Source of the DNA: Leptolyngbya sp. BC1307 | GTDB taxonomy: Bacteria; Cyanobacteriota; Cyanobacteriia; Phormidesmidales; Phormidesmidaceae | DNA length: 64,000 nt | Assembly: GCF_002286735.1 (NCBI RefSeq) | Contig: NZ_NRTA01000002.1 | Span: 1 to 64,000, forward strand | Direction of reading: 5' to 3' | Shown here: positions 1 to 8,197 of the stretch, in pieces | Layout of the letters: the number at the start of each line of letters is the position of its first letter | Position numbering within the stretch: the stretch's first letter is position 1 | The notes under the pieces: model-generated | The model's input: only the letters and a program-made list of their open reading frames with translations | What the model was told of the DNA's origin: nothing | The model's database searches: none | Position numbers and translations under genes: made by a program

Positions 1-454
1 CCACGTTTTGCACAAACGAGCGGGTCACTTGACGACCATGATTCTCCTTCAGATCGCTCACCACCCGAGGCCCGCTCATTTCGGCATACTTATGACTAAT
101 CTGTTTGGCAAACCGGGGCGTTGAGGTCAATACGATGCGACTATTTACCTCTAGCGGGCAAAACGTGGCCCCGCCTTTAGCACTTTGGTAGACATGACGC
201 TCTATCGATACCTTGCCATACGGGCTCTGGTAGCTCTTTGGTTGCTGTCCTTTGCTCGTCCAACGTACACCTTCAATCTCTAGCGGCGAACCATCGGTAT
301 CGAACTGCTCTAGGGCTTTGCCACTCGCTAGCACGCCTGCTTCATTCAGCTCCGATTGAATGCTCTCTTCGGTCGATAGCATTGTGCTCTCGTAGGGAAT
401 CGTGATTTGAATAGTGACTGAATTCGCATCACTCTCTACTATCAATGCACCCAT
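1..454 (-). mobile_element. ISKra4-family transposase, N-terminal part (cut by window edge)
   Basis: The frame is open from an ATG at 454 to the left edge, giving about 151 residues. It begins MGALIVESDANSV and carries blocks I associate with cyanobacterial ISKra4-family transposases: FDTDGSPLEIEG, WTSKGQQPKSY, SPYGKVSIERHVYQ, PRFAKQISHKYAEM and DLKENHGRQVTRSF. The catalytic region would lie off the window, so intactness cannot be judged. The coding start lies only 72 bases from the end of the next gene (stop at 527), so the element boundary must fall in or near 455-560. Confident on transposase, slightly less so on the family. Confidence 0.85.
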
Positions 455-526
455 ATTCGCTACACTCCAATAAAATAAAGCTTTACAGTCTCTCGATTCT
501 CCTGAGAATATAACATCATATTTAGG

Positions 527-943
527 TCACACCCCCGTATAGTCGCAAAAAGTCCGCAATCCCAGCTTTAGCACCCACAGTACGGCAATGGTGGCGATCA
601 CAGGATTAATCGGCAGCGTCACCAAATTAATTAAGTACACGATCAACCCAGTCACCAGCGCCGCCTTTCCTAGATTTTTATTGTATTCCTCCACCTTCGC
701 TCGAAAGCTGTCATCCCCGCAGACCTCGCGCCGCAGATTCTTCAAAAATACCTGCCCCAGACTTCTCTGCGCATCGCCATAGACGGCAGTTCCCGCCTCG
801 GCAGCGACTAGCACGCTCAGGCTAGCTTCCAGGTCGCCGTCATATTTGTGGAGGAGTGTAGAGATCGCCCTTTCAGCAGGTTCATACGTTTGCAAAAGCG
901 CATCAGCCTCTCGCAGTTCAGCAGGCGATAGCTGAGCAGTCAT
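527..943 (-). CDS. small protein with C-terminal membrane segments, unknown function
   Basis: I do not recognise this 138-residue protein. The start at 943 (MTAQLSPAELREAD) is preferred because the possible upstream extension to 1069 is Cys/Gly-rich and does not look like coding sequence. The N-terminal two-thirds is helical and acidic, with EPAERAISTLLHKYDGDLEA and an Ala-rich stretch. The last 45 residues hold two hydrophobic stretches, ALVTGLIVYLINLVTLP and VIATIAVLWVLKLGL, so it is probably anchored in a membrane by its C terminus. The final residues (CDYTGV) are encoded close to the presumed end of the neighbouring insertion sequence, so the natural C terminus may have been altered by the insertion. 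Confidence 0.55.
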   Translation of the reverse strand: MTAQLSPAELREADALLQTYEPAERAISTLLHKYDGDLEASLSVLVAAEAGTAVYGDAQRSLGQVFLKNLRREVCGDDSFRAKVEEYNKNLGKAALVTGLIVYLINLVTLPINPVIATIAVLWVLKLGLRTFCDYTGV

Positions 944-1087
944 GGCAATATCCACCGAACAAGTGACCTCAGCAGTGTAGCGCGATCGCTCATCCACCCA
1001 CTGCATTTGATACCGACCCCACAACCTTCCGCAACCTTCCACAACCACGCTGCAACCCCTCACGACCACACTGCGATCGCAAAGGCA

Positions 1088-1579
1088 TCACGAATTAAGC
1101 TGCCAATCACTATCGCTCTCGTCTATTGAATCGCAACGCTCTATCAAAACGGGCCAACTATCAGGCATGTCGCCTTTCTCTAGGAGCTTGGCAAACACAA
1201 CGTAAGGATCTCGCTTGCTACCCGCTGTTCTAAGTTGCTTTAGCCCATTGATCCAAACGTAGACAATAGCTCTACTCTGAGCGTCATAGCGAAAAAATAG
1301 TCGATGGCGGTTGGCAGGTTTGGCTCTAAACCAATGTCTGTAAGCCTTTCCCAACGTATTTCCCTGACGATATCGACTATCCGATGGATCATTGGGTATC
1401 TCCACCAGGCAACAGCGAGCGATCGCTTTATACAGCGAGACAATATTATTGCGCTCCCAGCTCTCGGGGTTGCGCTCTTTTATCTTTCTGACAGCGATCG
1501 CCAGCTTTCGCATATATTCTTTGAAAGCCGAATGCGTATAAAGATTCCAGCCGTTAACAACGATGGGCCTGGGCTTCAC
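1088..1579 (-). CDS. yhaV: YhaV-family toxin of a type II toxin-antitoxin pair
   Basis: A 163-residue basic protein resembling the YhaV toxin family, whose characterised members are ribosome-dependent mRNA endonucleases. Family features are the opening VVNGWNLYTHSAFKEYMRKL and the block HRLFFRYDAQSRAIVYVWIN, followed by DPYVVFAKLLEKGDMPDSW. It starts at GTG and shares four bases (GTGA, 1576-1579) with the stop of the upstream antitoxin gene, the usual arrangement for translationally coupled toxin-antitoxin pairs. Length fits the family. The C-terminal tail is acidic and Ser/Asp-rich. Whether the toxin is active cannot be read from sequence. Confidence 0.85.
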   Translation of the reverse strand: MKPRPIVVNGWNLYTHSAFKEYMRKLAIAVRKIKERNPESWERNNIVSLYKAIARCCLVEIPNDPSDSRYRQGNTLGKAYRHWFRAKPANRHRLFFRYDAQSRAIVYVWINGLKQLRTAGSKRDPYVVFAKLLEKGDMPDSWPVLIERCDSIDESDSDWQLNS

Positions 1580-1986
1580 GTGCCTGCCTCTTCAGCTTCT
1601 ATCTCAGCAAACAAATCGGAGAGTTCAGCCGCATCATCATCAGTAAAATCAAAGCTGTTAGGGTCAAACTCGACGAGATTTTGCCAACTGCCCGCGATCG
1701 CGATCGCCACCGCTACAAAATCAGACGCCATCGGCTCAAGTCGCGTAGGACTTTGCTCAATATCCTGCTCCAGCAAGGACAGAAAAGGTCGCAAAGCAGG
1801 ATCGGCCTCATCGCTAACAGGAACAGCAGCTTCAGGCTTTGGCCTGATAACTACCTGGCCCGCTTCGTCAATTTCGTACTCTATTTTTCCGCCGCCTTCT
1901 AAACCCAGATGCTTGCGAATACTGCTAGGGATTGCCGTCTGACCGCGATCGCTCAAAGTAGACTCTGCTCTATATCGATCAGCCAT
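1576..1986 (-). CDS. prlF: PrlF (SohA)-type antitoxin, AbrB-like
   Basis: A 136-residue acidic protein. Residues 8-30 form a swapped-hairpin AbrB/SpoVT DNA-binding motif (TLSDRGQTAIPSSIRKHLGL), followed by a beta strand pair (KIEYEIDEAGQVVIRPKP). The C-terminal half (ALRPFLSLLEQDIEQSP and a very acidic end) is the likely toxin-binding part, as in PrlF. It lies directly upstream of the YhaV-like toxin with a four-base overlap. Such antitoxins normally repress their own promoter with the toxin as co-repressor; the promoter would lie in 1987-2105. The gene overlaps no other convincing frame. Confidence 0.85.
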   Translation of the reverse strand: MADRYRAESTLSDRGQTAIPSSIRKHLGLEGGGKIEYEIDEAGQVVIRPKPEAAVPVSDEADPALRPFLSLLEQDIEQSPTRLEPMASDFVAVAIAIAGSWQNLVEFDPNSFDFTDDDAAELSDLFAEIEAEEAGT

Positions 1987-2105
1987 TTGAAAGAAAGCCT
2001 CAGCAACCCCAGCATCATAACGGCATTACAAGGTAAATACAAGTCATTTGCAGGTCAAATACAAGTCATGAGCCTTTACAATTATGTTGCACAGCTACAG
2101 AAAAT

Positions 2106-3242
2106 TTACACCAGACTCCACCGAATGGTGAACAGCCTCTCCAGCTCGCTCTTCTGCTCTAACTGCTTTTCCATATCGTCAATAATATTGTCCCTGCGTG
2201 CATCCACATCGTCCTGCGCCTCAAAGAGCGACCTTCGCCTCTGAGTGCGCGATCGCTCTAACTCCCTCACCCGCTTTTGTCCCACCAGCTTTGCCTGCAA
2301 ATCCAGTGCCCCCGTCGCCGCCCGCTTCGCCTCCCGAATTTGCCGATCAAAGTCTTTAATATTGTCCCGCTGCAAATAATCCGAAACCAGCTCGTACAGC
2401 ACCTCTTTAGAATCATCTGGATCAAACTTTTCCAACAGCGGCAGCCGCGCCGTAAAAGACACATAAGCATCCACCTGGCGGCGCAGCGTCCGATGGCAAA
2501 TAGGCTTCAGCCGACGCTTCAGCGTTTCAAACACATCGCTCGAACCTTGCCGACCCGTAAACTGCTCTTTGAAGCTCTTCACATCCCCAAACGTCAGCTC
2601 ATCGATAAAGCTCACTAAGCCATACAGCTCCAGCAGCGAATTTTGTAGCGGCGTCGCCGTCAGCAGCAGCTTATTCCGCTTCTGCAAAATTTCTCTCAGC
2701 TTCTTAGCAATCTTATTAGAAGACTTATACACGTTGCGAAGCCGGTGAGCCTCATCAATCACTACCAAATCCCACTGTGTGCTTTCTACCTCTCCTGCTT
2801 TGTTGCGGGCAAACTGATAAGAGCAAAAGATAATGTGCTCCGTATCGTCGAAAGGATTGTACGAGCCATCCTTTTTTGCCTTGTTATAAGACTTTGTTTC
2901 TAAAATTTTCCCTGGCAAAAAGAACTTATCTTTTAGCTCCAGCAGCCACTGCTTGCGCAAGCTAGCAGGCGTAACCACTAAAATTCGCCTTTTTCTTTCT
3001 GCCCACTTCTGGGCAATTACAAGCCCCGCTTCAATCGTCTTTCCTAAGCCCACCTCGTCAGCCAGCAAAGCGCCCTTCGACAGAGGTGAACGAAACGCAA
3101 ACAGCGCCGCCTCTACCTGATGCGGATTGAGATCAACTCGCGCCCCGGCAAACGTACTCGCCAGCTTCTCTAACTTGTCCGAAGAGCACCGCTTAGTCAG
3201 CTCATGAGCAAAATATTGAGCGTGATAATCAGTTAGCGGCAT
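2106..3242 (-). pseudogene. SNF2-type helicase lacking its second RecA lobe (in-frame internal deletion)
   Basis: A 378-residue frame whose first 290 residues are a normal SNF2/RapA-like N-terminal motor lobe: Q-region around VDLNPHQVEAALFAF, Walker A DEVGLGKT (62-69), DEAH (163-166) and LLLTATPLQN (193-202). Near residue 294 (about base 2360) the text jumps from DYLQRDN to IKDFDRQIREAKRAATGAL, which I recognise as the C-terminal coiled coil of the same helicase family, including the normal ending LFTIRW. The whole helicase C-terminal lobe with motifs IV-VI is absent, and full-length relatives are roughly 900-1100 residues. The frame is kept, so a short protein could be made, but it cannot be a working translocase by itself. 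Confidence 0.8.
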
Positions 3243-3328
3243 AGGTCGCCAGTCAAAAGCTAATAGCAGTATGGCTTATCTTACCGTTCCTGACTTCCAC
3301 TGGAGCGAAGATAGCCTGTGACCCACCG

Positions 3329-3949
3329 CTATACCAAATTTTGCTCGCAGAATCCGAAGAAGGCTCTCAATATCCCTAGTAGCGTGGGCATCCCGCCAGT
3401 GCTGTATAAAGGCGACTCACTTACCTTGCCGTTGATCGTCAGACGGTAAAATTGCCAGCCATCACCATTCGTGACAATGCCATAAATATCAATCACCTTG
3501 CCTAGCTGCTGATTTATCCACTGGCAAGCCTGCATTTCCACTAAACATTGAGCGGCTCCCTGCTCGAAGTCATCCTTTTTCGCTTCGATGACGCATACAA
3601 AAGGGGCTTCTAAGTAACCTCTCCGCTCAGCGACGAGATAGTCTGCATTCCCACAGACATCTTCACCCTCTAAATAAGCGCCTTTCCACACTTTCAGCCG
3701 TTGAAATCCTTCCAAGCCTTCTTCGCAGATGGCGTCGATCAGTAGCGTCTTTGAAACCTCAAAGCTTCTTAAGTCAAACCGCTGTAGCCGCGCTAGCCTC
3801 TGCCGAAAAAAATCGCTGATAGGAACCGGCTCTGCCGCTAATGTCCAAAGTTCCAGCTCTTCGATACCCAAATACTTAAAAGCCTCTTTGAGAGTAAAGC
3901 TAGAGAAGCTTTTCTTCCGTTCTTTCGTAGCTTGTACCATAGCTTTCAA
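3329..3949 (-). CDS. predicted PD-(D/E)XK-type protein, function unknown
   Basis: A 206-residue protein. Residues 103-134 give the likely PD-(D/E)XK pattern: D103 in CGNADYLVAE, E122-A-K124 in CVIEAKKDDFEQG and Q134 in AAQCLVEM, similar to the N-terminal nuclease domains of type I restriction subunits and to many stand-alone cyanobacterial proteins. The remainder (QFYRLTINGKV, YSTGGMPTLLGILRAFF) shows a strand-rich end. It lies 87 bases upstream of the truncated helicase on the same strand, so the two may once have been an operon. The nuclease assignment is inference from motif spacing; no methyltransferase partner is visible. Confidence 0.65.
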   Translation of the reverse strand: MKAMVQATKERKKSFSSFTLKEAFKYLGIEELELWTLAAEPVPISDFFRQRLARLQRFDLRSFEVSKTLLIDAICEEGLEGFQRLKVWKGAYLEGEDVCGNADYLVAERRGYLEAPFVCVIEAKKDDFEQGAAQCLVEMQACQWINQQLGKVIDIYGIVTNGDGWQFYRLTINGKVSESPLYSTGGMPTLLGILRAFFGFCEQNLV

Positions 3950-3964
3950 CCCAAAGAATCAAGT

Positions 3965-4609
3965 CTATAAGCCAATTTTAGGGCACATATCAACTAGCGG
4001 GCAGCTTGTACACTGCGGATACTGCCCCTTACACACATTCTTGCCAAACGGCATCAGCAGCCGGTTTGTCTCTACCCAATAGTCCTTGGGCAGCTTGTCC
4101 TCTAACGCCTTTGTCGTTTTCTCAGGTGTCTTCGTCTCTACATAGCCCCAGCGGTTGATCACCCGGTGCACATGCACATCGACGCTGATGTAGGGCTGCT
4201 TGCAGGCAATGCCCAGCGCTAAGTGGGCGCACTTGGGGCCGATGCCTTTGAAACCCAGCATCACCGCCTCGTCGCAGGGGAGTTCGCCATTGTGCTCTTG
4301 AACGATGGTTTGCGCGATCACCCAAATCTGCCCCGCCTTCCGCTCCGCATACGTGCTTTTCGCAATCAACTGCTCAATTTCCGCTACTGACAGCTCGCTC
4401 ATGGCCTGCGGCGTATTCGCCCTGGCAAACAGCCGCCGCGACACTGGCAAACTCACCTCGTCGTAAGTGCGAATCGAAATCATGCAGGACACGAGCTGCT
4501 CAAACGGTGAGCGGTAGCCTTCTTCAGCGAGCTGAAACATCGCCGCACGCGGATAGCCCGGCATAAAACTGGTCAGGCGGGCAAAGGCCACGTCAATATC
4601 AAAAGGCAT
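3965..4609 (-). CDS. nth: endonuclease III (HhH-GPD DNA glycosylase/AP lyase)
   Basis: A 214-residue enzyme that removes oxidised pyrimidines from DNA and cleaves at the resulting abasic site. The helix-hairpin-helix is LGFKGIGPKCAHLALG with the catalytic Lys, the catalytic Asp lies in SVDVHVHRV, and the C terminus carries the 4Fe-4S ligands spaced C-X6-C-X2-C-X5-C (CKGQYPQCTSCPLVDMC). The ATG at 4609 (MPFDIDVAF) is chosen because the longer frame runs back into the tRNA-Tyr gene. It ends 15 bases before the PD-(D/E)XK gene. Length is standard for the family. Confidence 0.93.
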   Translation of the reverse strand: MPFDIDVAFARLTSFMPGYPRAAMFQLAEEGYRSPFEQLVSCMISIRTYDEVSLPVSRRLFARANTPQAMSELSVAEIEQLIAKSTYAERKAGQIWVIAQTIVQEHNGELPCDEAVMLGFKGIGPKCAHLALGIACKQPYISVDVHVHRVINRWGYVETKTPEKTTKALEDKLPKDYWVETNRLLMPFGKNVCKGQYPQCTSCPLVDMCPKIGL

Positions 4610-4808
4610 AGCGGATTGGGAGTTTTCAGCATTGCTAGCGTAAACAGCATCGCTAGTGCCGACATCGCTCTGAAGCTTAATTTTGGGCGATCGCTGAGGT
4701 GAAAAGGCCCGAAGAACCCTGCACAAAATTTGTCCTAAATATTCTGTAAAGCAACCCCTGCCCACCCGTGCGCATCGTATGCTACATTTTATAAGCCGTA
4801 GATGGCGG

Positions 4809-4893
4809 GGGTCAGTGCCCGAGTGGTTAATGGGGGTGGACTGTAAATCCACTAGCTATGCTTACGCTGGTTCGAATCCAGCCTGGCCCACCA
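4809..4893 (+). tRNA. tRNA-Tyr (GTA)
   Basis: A class II tRNA with acceptor strands GGGTCAG (4809-4815) and CTGGCCC (4883-4889), discriminator A and a CCA in the genomic sequence. The anticodon stem-loop is GTGGA-CTGTAAA-TCCAC with anticodon GTA, followed by a long variable arm (TAGCTATGCTTACG) as expected for bacterial tRNA-Tyr, and a T-loop GGTTCGAATCC. It is followed 19 bases later by tRNA-Thr on the same strand, probably in one transcript. Confidence 0.95.
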
Positions 4894-4912
4894 TCTTCGC
4901 ATTCAATCTTTT

Positions 4913-4984
4913 GCCCATGTGGCTCAGTGGTAGAGCACACCCTTGGTAAGGGTGAGGTCACGAGTTCAATCCTCGTCATGGGCT
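4913..4984 (+). tRNA. tRNA-Thr (GGT)
   Basis: Acceptor strands GCCCATG (4913-4919) and CATGGGC (4977-4983) pair fully, and the discriminator is T. The D-arm is GGCTCAGTGGTAGAGC, the anticodon stem is CACCC/GGGTG with loop TTGGTAA giving anticodon GGT, and the T-arm is ACGAGTTCAATCCTCGT. CCA is not encoded. A short T-run follows at once (CTTTTTG), which may help end the transcript. Confidence 0.95.
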
Positions 4985-5155
4985 TTTTGATCAAGGTTGG
5001 GGAAACGGGCGATCGCCGCCCAGCAACCACCTGATAGCAAAAAGGCCGCCGCCTTTAGAGAAGACCCAGGATCCTCCCTAAAAGCTAACGGCCCAGCGAT
5101 CGCCTGGAGCCCCCGCCCCCGACTTATTCCTCAGAGGCGGGCAATAATTCAGCCG

Positions 5156-5863
5156 CTACACAGCCGCCAATTCAGGCGCAGGCCGCTTGCTGTTACGAAT
5201 ATCGCTAATCGCCTCAGCGTAGTCGTCTGCCTTAAAGACGGCAGAACCTGCCACGATCGCATTGGCACCCGCTTCTAGCACCTGCCACGCATTGTGCGAT
5301 TTCAAGCCGCCATCGACTTCGATCCAGGGATCGAGGCCACGCTCGTCGCACATTGCTCTGAGCTTGCGAATTTTGGGGATGACACCGGGGATGAAGCTCT
5401 GCCCGCCAAAGCCGGGGTTCACACTCATAATCAGCACCAGATCGCACAGATCGAGAGAGTATTCGATTAGGTCCAGGCTGGTGCCAGGGTTGAGCACGAC
5501 GCCCGCCTGCTTGCCGCACTCTTTAATCTGCCCCAGGGTGCGGTGGAGGTGGGGCGACGCATTGTGCTCGCAATGGACAGAGATAATATCAGCGCCTGCT
5601 TTGGCAAAGTCTTCGACGTACTTTTCCGGCTCTACAATCATCAGGTGAACGTCGAGCGGCTTATCGGTCAGCGGGCGCACCGCCTCTACGATCATCGGGC
5701 CAATGGTGATATTGGGCACAAAGCGGCCATCCATCACATCGATATGAATCCAGTCGGCACCGGCTTTGTCTACCGCGCGAATTTCCTCACCCAAACGGCT
5801 AAAGTCAGCGGACAAAATCGACGGTGAGATAACAACAGATTTATTGGACTGAGTCGTTGCCAT
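5156..5863 (-). CDS. rpe: ribulose-phosphate 3-epimerase
   Basis: A 235-residue TIM-barrel enzyme interconverting ribulose 5-phosphate and xylulose 5-phosphate in the Calvin cycle and the oxidative pentose phosphate pathway. Signature blocks are [16 protein letters not shown] at the N terminus, [16 protein letters not shown] with metal-binding His/Asp, [26 protein letters not shown] and [12 protein letters not shown]. Length is typical. It stands alone, with the tRNA pair downstream on the opposite strand and a 216-base gap to the divergent protease-like gene. Confidence 0.97.
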   Translation of the reverse strand: MATTQSNKSVVISPSILSADFSRLGEEIRAVDKAGADWIHIDVMDGRFVPNITIGPMIVEAVRPLTDKPLDVHLMIVEPEKYVEDFAKAGADIISVHCEHNASPHLHRTLGQIKECGKQAGVVLNPGTSLDLIEYSLDLCDLVLIMSVNPGFGGQSFIPGVIPKIRKLRAMCDERGLDPWIEVDGGLKSHNAWQVLEAGANAIVAGSAVFKADDYAEAISDIRNSKRPAPELAAV

Positions 5864-6079
5864 AGGGGAGTGGCCTCTCGCTAAGGGATATTTGCTATAG
5901 AGAAAGATCTATATAGGTGTGTCTATTGTAACAAAATATTTATCCGGCTCATAGCGCTAAAGCTCTATCAAGATTTCTGAGTTGCAGCATTCGCTGACAG
6001 GTCGCTGCTGTAACCCTACCGTCGCCTCTGCAATTGAGTTAAAGTTGCTCTGTCGTCTCGTATCCAGCTTGGTCGTTAT

Positions 6080-7702
6080 ATGGGCAGCTTTTTTTGGCAT
6101 TGGCAGCGGCGTTCGGTTAAGCGATCGCTCGGCAGTTTGGGTTTGGGTTTGGGTGCGCTAGCCGCCGTGGGTGTGCCAGCCGTAGCGCTGACCAGCTCTA
6201 TTGGCGCTGATGGCATCGATGCTCGCCGCTTGCAAGAAGCGCCCTACAATTTGACCGGTCGAAAGATTGCGATTGGGCAGGTAGAAATTGGTCGCCCGAG
6301 TCAGTTTGGCATTGATAAAATTGCCACTGAAAATCCGCCTGTGCAGGTGGGTCGAATTTTTGAGCTAGATGCACCAGCGATCGCCAATGAGTCAGTCGAT
6401 CCGCACGCGGCCAACGTCGCCAGCGTCATGATCAGCCGTGACAAGATGCTCAGAGGCGTCGCCCCCAACGCCTTTCTTTACTCAGCGGCGATCGGCACCC
6501 TGACCGAATTTATTGGTCAGCAGGAAGAATGCCTGGCCTCTCAGCATGTTGCCCTACAAAATAGCGGTGACGTAAGAGCCACCAACTTCAGCTTTGGTGA
6601 ACCTCTCAGCCGTGACGTACGGCCCAATGCCAGTTTGGACGGCAATGCCCTGCTTACCCAATGCATCGACTGGTCGGCGCGAGTGCATAAGCTGCTTTAT
6701 GTGGTTGCGGGCAACCAGGGGCGGGGCGGCATTCCCATTCCTACCGATAATTTCAACGGCATCAATGTGGCCTACTCCACCCGGGTCGATGGCAGATTTA
6801 TGCGGGTAGACAGTGCTAACTTAGGCAGCGAGCCCACGTTCAACGCCCCCAATAGCTCGCGCCCTGAGGCTAATGAGGGCCGCCGCCGCTCGATTAATCT
6901 GGTAGCGCCAGGCAGTGAAATTGAGATGTTTCAGCCCAATGGGGCGCGCACAGTCAGCAGCGGCACTAGCTTTGCTGCGCCGCATGTGGTGGCGACGATC
7001 GCGCTCTTGCAGGAATTTGGCGATCGCCAGCTACGCGCCGGGGCCAACCACTGGAGCCTCGACTCTAGAGAGCCCCAGGTGATGAAATCAGTCATTCTCA
7101 ACGCCGCCGATAAGATAGAAGACCCCGGCGATGGCTCGCTGTTGGGCATGAGCCGCACCTTACTAGATGAAAGCGGACGCAACTGGATCGAATCCGATGC
7201 GTATACCAATCAGCAAATTCCGCTCAATGCCGAACTGGGCACCGGGCACCTTAATGCCTTTAGAGCTTACGAGCAGCTCGCAGGCGGACAGTGGACACCG
7301 GGCAACATTCCAGCTATCGGCTGGAGCTATAGCAGCCTGGCAGAGACTGGCAGCGCTGAAGACTACCTCTTTGAGCAGCCGTTGAAAGGCGGTAGCTATG
7401 TCAGTGCGACCCTTGCCTGGGAACGCCTGGTCAAGCTAAATTCAGCCGACGAATACTACGACATTGGCGAAGACTTTACCGGTCAGCCCTTAAGCGACCT
7501 GGATCTGTATCTGATGCCCGCCGATACCGATGACATCAGCCAAAGCGTATGGTCATCGGTCAGCCGGGAAGACAGCCTGGAGCACGTATTTATTCCAGTT
7601 CCGGCAGACGGTCGCTATAAGCTGAGAGTCGTGCAGCAGCAGGCCAACAGCGGCGAAGCTCAGCCCTATGCCCTCGCCTGGTGGTCACAGACTGTCCAAT
7701 AA
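6080..7702 (+). CDS. secreted S8 (subtilisin-like) family protein with altered catalytic Asp
   Basis: A 540-residue protein with an N-terminal signal-like segment (GSLGLGLGALAAVGVPAVA). The subtilase core is recognisable: His109 in DPHAANVASVMI, Asn212 in VVAGNQGRGG and Ser297 in SSGTSFAAPHVVATIALL. At the position of the usual catalytic Asp (first strand, normally DTG-like) the text is AIGQVEIGRP, so Glu69 seems to replace it. The C-terminal 150 residues look like a beta-sandwich (GGSYVSATLAWERLV, DLDLYLMPADTDD, PADGRYKLRVV), as in pre-peptidase or P-type domains. It may be a divergent protease or an inactive relative. It is monocistronic, with a perfect hairpin 40 bases downstream. Confidence 0.8.
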   Translation: MGSFFWHWQRRSVKRSLGSLGLGLGALAAVGVPAVALTSSIGADGIDARRLQEAPYNLTGRKIAIGQVEIGRPSQFGIDKIATENPPVQVGRIFELDAPAIANESVDPHAANVASVMISRDKMLRGVAPNAFLYSAAIGTLTEFIGQQEECLASQHVALQNSGDVRATNFSFGEPLSRDVRPNASLDGNALLTQCIDWSARVHKLLYVVAGNQGRGGIPIPTDNFNGINVAYSTRVDGRFMRVDSANLGSEPTFNAPNSSRPEANEGRRRSINLVAPGSEIEMFQPNGARTVSSGTSFAAPHVVATIALLQEFGDRQLRAGANHWSLDSREPQVMKSVILNAADKIEDPGDGSLLGMSRTLLDESGRNWIESDAYTNQQIPLNAELGTGHLNAFRAYEQLAGGQWTPGNIPAIGWSYSSLAETGSAEDYLFEQPLKGGSYVSATLAWERLVKLNSADEYYDIGEDFTGQPLSDLDLYLMPADTDDISQSVWSSVSREDSLEHVFIPVPADGRYKLRVVQQQANSGEAQPYALAWWSQTVQ

Positions 7703-7741
7703 TGGAGGCATTTAGACAGACGTATTTCGACCTGTGTCTCC

Positions 7742-7787
7742 TCATGGGCAGATTAGAGAGAAACAATTCAGCCTAATCTGCCCATGA
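7742..7787. repeat. perfect 15-bp inverted repeat (hairpin)
   Basis: TCATGGGCAGATTAG (7742-7756) and CTAATCTGCCCATGA (7773-7787) are exact reverse complements separated by 16 bases. It lies 40 bases after the subtilase-like gene and could end its transcript. The following run is only ATTGGATTTT, not a proper T-tract, and a stem of this length is also typical of small palindromic repeats, so its role is open. Confidence 0.7.
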
Positions 7788-7832
7788 ATTGGATTTTCTG
7801 TAACAACAAGTTAGGCCTATATTTCTAAAATA

Positions 7833-8003
7833 ATGAAACGTGAAACTGGAGAACTTTCGGCAGGAAGCCTTACTGGGAATAAGCGCTATGAACAGCGTGC
7901 TCGTAAAGCATTGCCAATTCTTGTTCGGCAAGCAACTGCTGGAAATACGATGTTGTATAGTGCTCTTGCTGAAGAATTAGGAAGGCCTAATCCAAGGAAG
8001 TAG
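7833..8003 (+). pseudogene. truncated small reading frame (N-terminal fragment)
   Basis: A 56-residue frame beginning MKRETGELSAGSLTGNKRY and ending EELGRPNPRK. The text looks like real coding sequence (KALPILVRQATAGNTMLYSALAEELG). I remember similar N termini on longer uncharacterised bacterial proteins that continue well beyond the PNPR motif, so this is probably a gene cut off at 8003. The DNA right after the stop (from 8011) is a copied piece of the XPB-like helicase gene, which supports truncation by rearrangement. Family is not assigned. Confidence 0.45.
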
Positions 8004-8010
8004 GGCTGTC

Positions 8011-8174
8011 CGCGCTTTTTCTGGCTGGTTTTGCCAGTGATGAGGGGGGTGTAGCGGGTCTCGGATGCATTCGGGAATCGCGAGTCGCTTTGCCCGTTTC
8101 AGCACCAGGCTTTCAGCCGGTGTGATATACCGCAGCAAAGCGACCAACGCGATAAATCTACCTGTTGGGCGATC
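8011..8174 (-). pseudogene. split partial duplicate of the XPB-like helicase gene
   Basis: Bases 8011-8046 match 9087-9122 inside the XPB-like gene with a few mismatches (shared core GCTTTTTCTGGCTGGTTTTG), and 8153-8174 match 9124-9145 exactly (TAAATCTACCTGTTGGGCGATC). In the parent gene the two pieces are contiguous; here about 105 unrelated bases (8048-8152) separate them. This is a short, dead copy in the same orientation as the parent. Confidence 0.75.
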
Positions 8175-8197
8175 AGATTTGCTTTGTTCCTAAAATC

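Noticed and set aside
1304-1942. 212-codon plus-strand frame opposite the toxin-antitoxin genes
   Set aside because: It is antisense to two well-supported overlapping genes, and the Ser/Ile-rich peptide is typical of an antisense shadow.
4827-5030. Open frame on the minus strand covering both tRNA genes
   Set aside because: It is the reverse complement of tRNA-Tyr and tRNA-Thr; the tRNA folds are clear and the peptide has no coding character.
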